A stretch of 64,000 bases of DNA. It comes from Acinetobacter seifertii (GTDB lineage: Bacteria; Pseudomonadota; Gammaproteobacteria; Pseudomonadales; Moraxellaceae). The notes beneath the pieces are model-generated. The model saw only the letters and a program-made list of their open reading frames with translations. It ran no database searches and had not been told where the DNA came from. Shown one piece after another: positions 58,862 to 64,000 of the stretch (its first letter is position 1; each line of letters begins with the position of its first letter). The translations under genes and the position numbers were made by a program. The DNA lies in assembly GCF_000368065.1 (NCBI RefSeq), contig NZ_KB851200.1, forward strand, positions 2,225,204 through 2,289,203. The letters are read 5' to 3'.

Positions 58862-61800
58862 CTATGACTCCGAAACTAACCCGTATTCTTTTGCCTGTTC
58901 TAAATTGACAGTGACTAATTTTGATGTGCCCGGTTCAGGCATAGTAACACCCAACAAGTCAGTTGCCATGGTCATCGCCAGCTTATTATGAGTAATGTAA
59001 ATGAATTGTACATGTTCAGAAAGCTCTTTTACCAAATTACAATATCTCTGTACATTCGCATCATCAAGAGGTGCATCTACTTCATCGAGTACACAAAACG
59101 GTGCCGGGTTTAACCTGAAAATAGCAAATACTAATGCTAACGCCGTTAAAGCTTTTTCTCCACCAGAAAGTAAGGCCAGAGAACTATTTTTCTTTCCAGG
59201 TGGTCTCGCCATGAGCTTAACCCCAGATTGCCAGTCATCTTCCAGACTCAGACTTGCCTCACCACCATTAAAAACCTTTGGAAATAGATTTTGCAACTCA
59301 TGATTAATTTGGTCAAAAGTTGTCATAAATAGCTTACGGGTTTCTTGGTCAATGCTTTTCATCGCATCTTTTAACTGAGTTACCGTATTTTCCAAATCTT
59401 GAATTTGGTGGCTCAACTCATCAAAACGCTGAGAAACTTCTTCAAACTCTTGTGAGGCTGCCAAATTAACTGCACCGATTTTTTCAAACTGCTTTTGTAC
59501 CTTTTCCAGTTTTTGCTGGTGCTCAGTTAAATCTATTTTCAAGCCCGTTTGAAGTTCGGCATTTAACTCTTTTAACTGTTCTTGATAGTGCTCACGATCA
59601 GATTTAGCCGCTTGCCATGCTAACCGTTTCGCTTCAAGTTGTTCTCTAAGTTGCTCATCTTTTTGCTGATATTGATGACGCTGGTCCGTTAGAGTTTGTT
59701 GTTTTTCCTGCACACTATTGAGTTCAAGCTGCCAGTCATTCCAAGTCTTTTGTAACTTTTCAGTCTGAGCAAACTGTTGTTGAAATTCCGACTCAAGGTT
59801 TGGTAACTCTAACTGAATAGGGTCAACAAACTTTTTCGCTTGTTCCATTTGCGCTGCAATTTGTTGATATTGACTCTGCAAGAACGAAATATCTTTTTCA
59901 AGCAACTCGATTTGTTGAGTCGTCTGCGTGCTGTTCCGACGTAAAATTTCGCGCTCTTGTTGTTGCTGTTGTAAGACTTGTTGCTGTTCTTCAAGCTTCT
60001 CTGTTAATTCTTCTACCTGAAATTGCAAAGTTTTATAGTCAGGTAAAATGGTTTCTAGCTTCATCGCAAGCGCATGCAAATCAATTTCAAGATCATCTTT
60101 TTGCATTGCATCTTCTTCAAGCTGCATGTCTAACTGAGCTAACTGATCTTTCAATTGCTGTTTTTGCAGTAAAAATGCTTGTGCCGCAGTTTGCTGTTTA
60201 GCAATTTGCACGTCTAGCTGCTGCAAGTCTTTTTGTTTTTGTTTAATAACCTGTTGTTTCTGCTGTAAGTCAGCTTGTACCTGTGCAAGTTTTTCTTTTT
60301 GCTGAACTGTAATTTGATCTAATGCTTGTAGTTCAGGTTGCTGCTTTTGAAGAACTTGTTCAATTTCATCTAGACGAATACGATGACTAAGCATACCTTG
60401 CGCACTTTGACTTTCGTCATCATACATAAGAGCAATTACCCAATCCTGCCCGACATGATAGCCATCTAAAGTCAAAACAGACTGGCCGTGTTGTAGTTGC
60501 TTTTGCTCATTTAAAGCATCAGATAAATTTTGCGCAATTGCTACATTGGAAAATATTGAAAGCTGCGGTGACGCAATCCAGTCATTTAAACAGGCCAAAT
60601 TTCCTTTAAATTTGCTTGTTTGTTCTGAAGGCTTTAACTGGCGAGCAATTCCTTCCTGAAAGACTTGTTCGGTTTCAACAATATGCGCCTGCAACCATTT
60701 TGCTAAAAACTTTTCAATAATCTGCGCGTGTGGCTTACCCTGCTCCGTTAACTCTAAAGCCTGCATTAAACGTAGCGTATCTTGGTTTTGCTTTGGACTT
60801 TGTTTAGCAACAAGCTGGCTTAAGTTTTTCTGCTCAGATAATAAAACCTGTATTTCTGTTTTCAGTGTTTGCTGCTGGTTTTTATTTGCCTGATGCGCTT
60901 GTTGAGACTGTTCAATATGCTGCACATACTGCTCAATTTCAGCTTCTAGCGTTGAGATTTCACGACAAAGCTGCTGCTGTAGTTGCTCAAGCTCGCCTTG
61001 TTCATCTTCGTGTACTTGCGATTGAATCTGACTTGCCTGATGTTGCAGCGTTTCTTTTTGCTGCTCAATGCGCTGAACATTTTTGCCTAGTTGCTCAATG
61101 TGAGCAGACATTTGCATTTTTTGCTGCTGTTGTTTTTCAACTTGAGCTTTTACTTGTTCAAACTGTTGCTGTGCTTGTTTTTGCTGTGCTTGTAAACCAG
61201 CAAAGTTTTGTTCTGCTTCGGCTGCGGTATGTTCAATCGTTGTTAAAGCTTCAGTTTGTTCTTCTAGCTGATTATTCAGTGTTTCAAGCTGTAGCTCGGA
61301 AAGTTGTAAACGCTCTTTAGTCTGAGCTTTTTGCTGTTCTAATTGAACCAGTGTCGTACTATTTTGCTGAAATAAACTCTGTTTTTGTTCTAGAGTCATT
61401 TTTAGTTCAGACAGTTTCTTTTCAGCTTGCTGCCACTCTTGTTGTAGTGGTGAAGATTGCTGAATAAGTCGCTGAAATAAAGCACTGGTCGATTCTAAAT
61501 CATGTTCAATTGTACTTAACTCAGAGCGAACTAACTTAAAAGTTTCACCCAGTTCATTCATTTGAACTGTATATTCTTCTTGTAGGCGTACACTTTTATC
61601 TGCCTGAAAAGACAAAATTTCAATTTTTAGGGTACGAATCTGACTTTCTAAGTTTTTATATTGAACAGCTGCTTCTGACTGGCGTTTTAGCGTTTTAAGC
61701 TGTGATTTTAACTCAAGGGCAATATCTTCTAAACGTGAAAGGTTTTGCTCAGTATGTTCAAGATGCTGTAAGGTTTCACGGCGACGCGCTTGATAACGAG

Positions 61801-62311
61801 AAACACCAGCTGCTTCTTCAATGAAAATACGCATTTCTTCAGGCTTAGCATCAACCAAACGGTTAATCATGCCCTGTTCAATCACAGCATAAGAACGTGG
61901 TCCCAAACCCGTTCCCAAGAAAATGTCGGTAATATCACGGCGACGACAACGTGTACCATTTAAGAAATATTCAGACTTACCTTCACGAGTCACCTGACGA
62001 CGAACAGCGAGCTCGTTATACGCATTGTAAGCTCCACCCAATTTGCCGTAGGTATTGTCAAAACGCAGTTCCACACTGGCAACACCCACTGGCTTGCGCT
62101 TGGATGTTCCGGTAAAAATAACATCTTGCATGCTACCACCACGAAGTTGACGAGCGTTTGACTCACCCATCACCCAGCGGATTGCATCAATAACATTGGA
62201 TTTGCCACAACCATTTGGACCAACCACTGCTGTGCGGTTCGCCTTAAAATTTAAAGTTGTACTATCTGCAAAAGATTTAAAGCCGGAAAGTTTTAAACTG
62301 CTTAAACGCAT
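58862..62311 (-). CDS. smc: Chromosome segregation protein SMC
   Basis: A 1149-residue ATPase that organises the chromosome with ScpA and ScpB. Walker A GPNGCGKSN is at 31-39, the signature LSGGEKA at about 1048-1054 and Walker B VLDEVDA at 1074-1080. Two long coiled coils (about 170-500 and 660-970) flank a central hinge (about 500-650). The coiled coils are very glutamine-rich. An AGGG site precedes the start. It follows the GntR gene by 10 bp and shares its transcript with zipA and ligA. Confidence 0.96.
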   Translation of the reverse strand: MRLSSLKLSGFKSFADSTTLNFKANRTAVVGPNGCGKSNVIDAIRWVMGESNARQLRGGSMQDVIFTGTSKRKPVGVASVELRFDNTYGKLGGAYNAYNELAVRRQVTREGKSEYFLNGTRCRRRDITDIFLGTGLGPRSYAVIEQGMINRLVDAKPEEMRIFIEEAAGVSRYQARRRETLQHLEHTEQNLSRLEDIALELKSQLKTLKRQSEAAVQYKNLESQIRTLKIEILSFQADKSVRLQEEYTVQMNELGETFKLVRSELSTIEHDLESTSALFQRLIQQSSPLQQEWQQAEKKLSELKMTLEQKQSLFQQNSTTLVQLEQQKAQTKERLQLSELQLETLNNQLEEQTEALTTIEHTAAEAEQNFAGLQAQQKQAQQQFEQVKAQVEKQQQQKMQMSAHIEQLGKNVQRIEQQKETLQHQASQIQSQVHEDEQGELEQLQQQLCREISTLEAEIEQYVQHIEQSQQAHQANKNQQQTLKTEIQVLLSEQKNLSQLVAKQSPKQNQDTLRLMQALELTEQGKPHAQIIEKFLAKWLQAHIVETEQVFQEGIARQLKPSEQTSKFKGNLACLNDWIASPQLSIFSNVAIAQNLSDALNEQKQLQHGQSVLTLDGYHVGQDWVIALMYDDESQSAQGMLSHRIRLDEIEQVLQKQQPELQALDQITVQQKEKLAQVQADLQQKQQVIKQKQKDLQQLDVQIAKQQTAAQAFLLQKQQLKDQLAQLDMQLEEDAMQKDDLEIDLHALAMKLETILPDYKTLQFQVEELTEKLEEQQQVLQQQQQEREILRRNSTQTTQQIELLEKDISFLQSQYQQIAAQMEQAKKFVDPIQLELPNLESEFQQQFAQTEKLQKTWNDWQLELNSVQEKQQTLTDQRHQYQQKDEQLREQLEAKRLAWQAAKSDREHYQEQLKELNAELQTGLKIDLTEHQQKLEKVQKQFEKIGAVNLAASQEFEEVSQRFDELSHQIQDLENTVTQLKDAMKSIDQETRKLFMTTFDQINHELQNLFPKVFNGGEASLSLEDDWQSGVKLMARPPGKKNSSLALLSGGEKALTALALVFAIFRLNPAPFCVLDEVDAPLDDANVQRYCNLVKELSEHVQFIYITHNKLAMTMATDLLGVTMPEPGTSKLVTVNLEQAKEYGLVSES

Positions 62312-62321
62312 AATGCCCTAA

Positions 62322-63017
62322 CTAACGGCGTGAGCGTCTCGCCCAAGCCAATTCAATCTGTTTCATTCGTGTCAGCGATTCCAACACAAGGTTACGTAAG
62401 TGTCGACAAAAATCTTCCATAAATAAAGCGGCTTGTTGTGATTTTCGGATCAAAATTGCATCAGTCACGAGTTTAAATAATGCAAACGCTTCTTGTAGTT
62501 CCCGCTTAGAGGTATTTAAGGTCAAAAAATAACTGCGACGTAGTGAAGGTAGTAATTCTTTATAAAATTTCATTAAGTAAGGATTACCTACCATATCTTG
62601 TTGTTCAGCGAGATATTGGAAAATGGCATCGTAGAATTTTTCGATATCGCCTGCTTTCACATGCTCAAGTAATTGTTCTTGTAAAAACTGTAATTGATCA
62701 GCTTCGTGCGCACGCCATGTTTCACTGATGCGTTGTACAATATGCCCTAATAGCATCACGTTTGTATCAAACAGTGCTTTCACTTGTTGTGCAGACATTT
62801 CTGAGACAATTGCACCGCGACGCGGAAAAATTTCAATTAAATGCGTACGTTCGAGTAATAATAATGCTTCACGAACTGATCCCCTGCTTACATCGAGCTC
62901 TTTCGCAATACGAAGCTCTTGTATGCGTTCACCTTCGACCAATTCGCCGCTAATAATCTGTTCGCTAATATATTTGACAATTTGCTCAGAAAGACTTTCT
63001 GTCTCTTCGAGATTCAT
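62322..63017 (-). CDS. GntR family regulator (FCD domain)
   Basis: A 231-residue FadR-group regulator. The winged helix-turn-helix (about 8-75) includes IAKELDVSRGSVREALLLLE; the C-terminal part is an FCD ligand-binding domain. It is the first gene of the smc-zipA-ligA transcript, an order also seen in Pseudomonas. A GGGTG site precedes the start. The ligand and target genes are unknown. Confidence 0.88.
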   Translation of the reverse strand: MNLEETESLSEQIVKYISEQIISGELVEGERIQELRIAKELDVSRGSVREALLLLERTHLIEIFPRRGAIVSEMSAQQVKALFDTNVMLLGHIVQRISETWRAHEADQLQFLQEQLLEHVKAGDIEKFYDAIFQYLAEQQDMVGNPYLMKFYKELLPSLRRSYFLTLNTSKRELQEAFALFKLVTDAILIRKSQQAALFMEDFCRHLRNLVLESLTRMKQIELAWARRSRR

Positions 63018-63206
63018 AAATCACCCGCTACTTTTTATATGCATTAATCCATGCTTTTCTTTCGCATTCTTGTTTTTAACTGATCCCATCCATTAAAAAC
63101 TATGTCATTGTCTGACAATTTTATTGCATTTTAAGCCAACCCACCCAAAATCCATACTTAAATCGGATAAAAAAACCTATCTTTAGGCTTTTAAAAGCTT
63201 CAAATA

Positions 63207-63240
63207 AAAAAGCTTAAACTTTGTGAGTCTAAGCTTTCTT
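63207..63240 (-). terminator. Terminator of the TauE/SafE permease gene
   Basis: AAAGCTTA (63209-63216) and TAAGCTTT (63230-63237) form an 8-bp stem, extended by ACT/AGT. On the minus strand it is followed by a T-rich tract (TTTTATTT). Confidence 0.75.
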
Positions 63241-63269
63241 TTCTATATTTTTCTGAATAAAAGCGATTT

Positions 63270-64000
63270 TTAATTCATAATGCCTTTATAAATAAAGTAA
63301 CTTCCAACCACCACGAGCAAACAAGCAAAGCATTTTTTTAGCATTTGTGGCGATAAAGCATGCGCAACCTTAGCACCAAGTTTAGCCGTCACAAAACTCA
63401 TGACACTAATACCAATAAATGCATAGATGTGCACATAACCAATCGTGTTAGGTACAGAAATGTGCTCTTTAGCACCAAACCACATAAAGCCAATTGCACC
63501 CGCTACAGCAATAGGTAAACCACAAGCGGCAGAAGTCGCGACTGCTTTTTGCATGACTACGCCATGACGGTTTAAATACGGAACAGTTAAGCTACCGCCC
63601 CCAATACCAAAAATTGCAGAGGCAATACCAATGCCACCACCTGCCATAAATTGCATAGGTGTTGAAGGAAGTTGGCGTGATGGATCAACAACCACATTTG
63701 CGCCTTTAAACATACGATAGGCCATTACAACAGCAAAAACACCAATAAGAAGCTGTAAATGCTGACCAGATAAGAGGTCGGCAATACCCGCCCCTAAGAA
63801 TGAACCAATCACTAGCCCAGGTGCCAAATTACGAAAAACAGGCCAAAGTACTGCACCTTTTTTATGATGGGCAGAAACTGAACTAAATGACGTCACAATA
63901 ATGGTGGCAAGCGATGTTCCGACTGCAATATGCATGATTACCGCAGGGTCATAGTGCAACTGGGTAAAAACGACATAGAGGATTGGTACAATAATTAGTC
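63270..64000 (-). CDS. TauE/SafE family sulfite/anion permease (5' end outside the window)
   Basis: A polytopic membrane protein of the TauE/SafE family, seen over its last ~243 residues. HIAVGTSLATIIVTSFSS and GGGIGIASAIFGIGGGSLTVPYL are typical. The frame stays open to the right edge (in-frame codons there read LIIVPILYVVFTQL), so the start lies outside the window and the TTG at 63959 should not be used. The family exports sulfite, sulfoacetate or other organosulfur anions; the substrate here is unknown. Confidence 0.88.
   Translation of the reverse strand, partial: LIIVPILYVVFTQLHYDPAVIMHIAVGTSLATIIVTSFSSVSAHHKKGAVLWPVFRNLAPGLVIGSFLGAGIADLLSGQHLQLLIGVFAVVMAYRMFKGANVVVDPSRQLPSTPMQFMAGGGIGIASAIFGIGGGSLTVPYLNRHGVVMQKAVATSAACGLPIAVAGAIGFMWFGAKEHISVPNTIGYVHIYAFIGISVMSFVTAKLGAKVAHALSPQMLKKCFACLLVVVGSYFIYKGIMN

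Noticed and set aside
60865..61320. 151-codon open frame antisense to smc
   Set aside because: It is a shadow of the repetitive glutamine-rich coiled coil on the other strand.

Overview
The window is a stretch of ordinary chromosome from an Acinetobacter species, most likely the A. calcoaceticus-baumannii complex. The support is AT-rich DNA, Moraxellaceae-type gene order, a carnitine oxygenase whose catalytic residues fall at the positions known for A. baumannii CntA, HemJ as protoporphyrinogen oxidase, and an rpmF-fabD-fabG-acpP cluster without plsX and fabH. I see no insertion sequence, prophage, integrase, CRISPR array, plasmid gene or resistance gene. Almost every gene belongs to a recognisable family.

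Layout. 1-2050: rpsL, with its promoter and a terminator-like leader hairpin, and an EcsC-family gene. 2340-7900: fabB, hemJ, an orphan HExxH protein, and nadE with a translationally coupled unknown gene. 7914-18189: two near-identical tRNA-Met cassettes (promoter, tRNA, terminator) in direct orientation bracket a carnitine-catabolism locus. That locus holds a six-gene operon (D-malate dehydrogenase, BCCT carrier, esterase, CntA, aldehyde dehydrogenase, CntB), a divergent LysR regulator and a porin. 18232-23860: rnpB, ferredoxin-coaD, smpB, a flavodoxin, pgeF-rluD and bamD. 23957-33310: dnaG and hemA converging, then a TPR protein, lolB, ispE, four identical tRNA-Gln genes, prs, rplY, pth and panD.

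33317-39280: a GDYXXLXY/DUF2157-type membrane pair, the FMN riboswitch with ribB, a HAD phosphatase, thiD, a BON-LysM protein and acpP. 39364-42054: fabG, fabD, rpmF, yceD. 42151-46091: epmC, yciO, scpA, scpB, rluB. 46154-50809: a biotin operon (BioH-like hydrolase, bioA, bioF, bioC, bioD). 51164-54749: otsB-otsA for trehalose and an MFS carrier. 54988-64000: a bacterioferritin of the FtnA type, then ligA, zipA, smc and a GntR regulator in one operon, and a TauE/SafE permease cut by the window edge.

The genes group into fatty-acid and cofactor synthesis (fab genes, biotin, NAD, CoA, riboflavin, thiamine, heme), translation (S12, L25, L32, tRNAs, rnpB, smpB, pth, RluB/RluD, EpmC), envelope assembly (BamD, LolB, ZipA, PgeF) and chromosome maintenance (SMC-ScpAB, LigA, DnaG). 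The carnitine locus is the only clear accessory pathway: import, oxygenolytic cleavage to trimethylamine and malic semialdehyde, oxidation to malate, decarboxylation to pyruvate.

I did not find a wholly new system. The best leads are the carnitine locus between duplicated tRNA cassettes, an ispE stop codon that RNase P would cut while releasing tRNA-Gln, intrinsic terminators placed directly before ligA and in the rpsL leader, and a repeat-bearing C-terminal extension on BamD.
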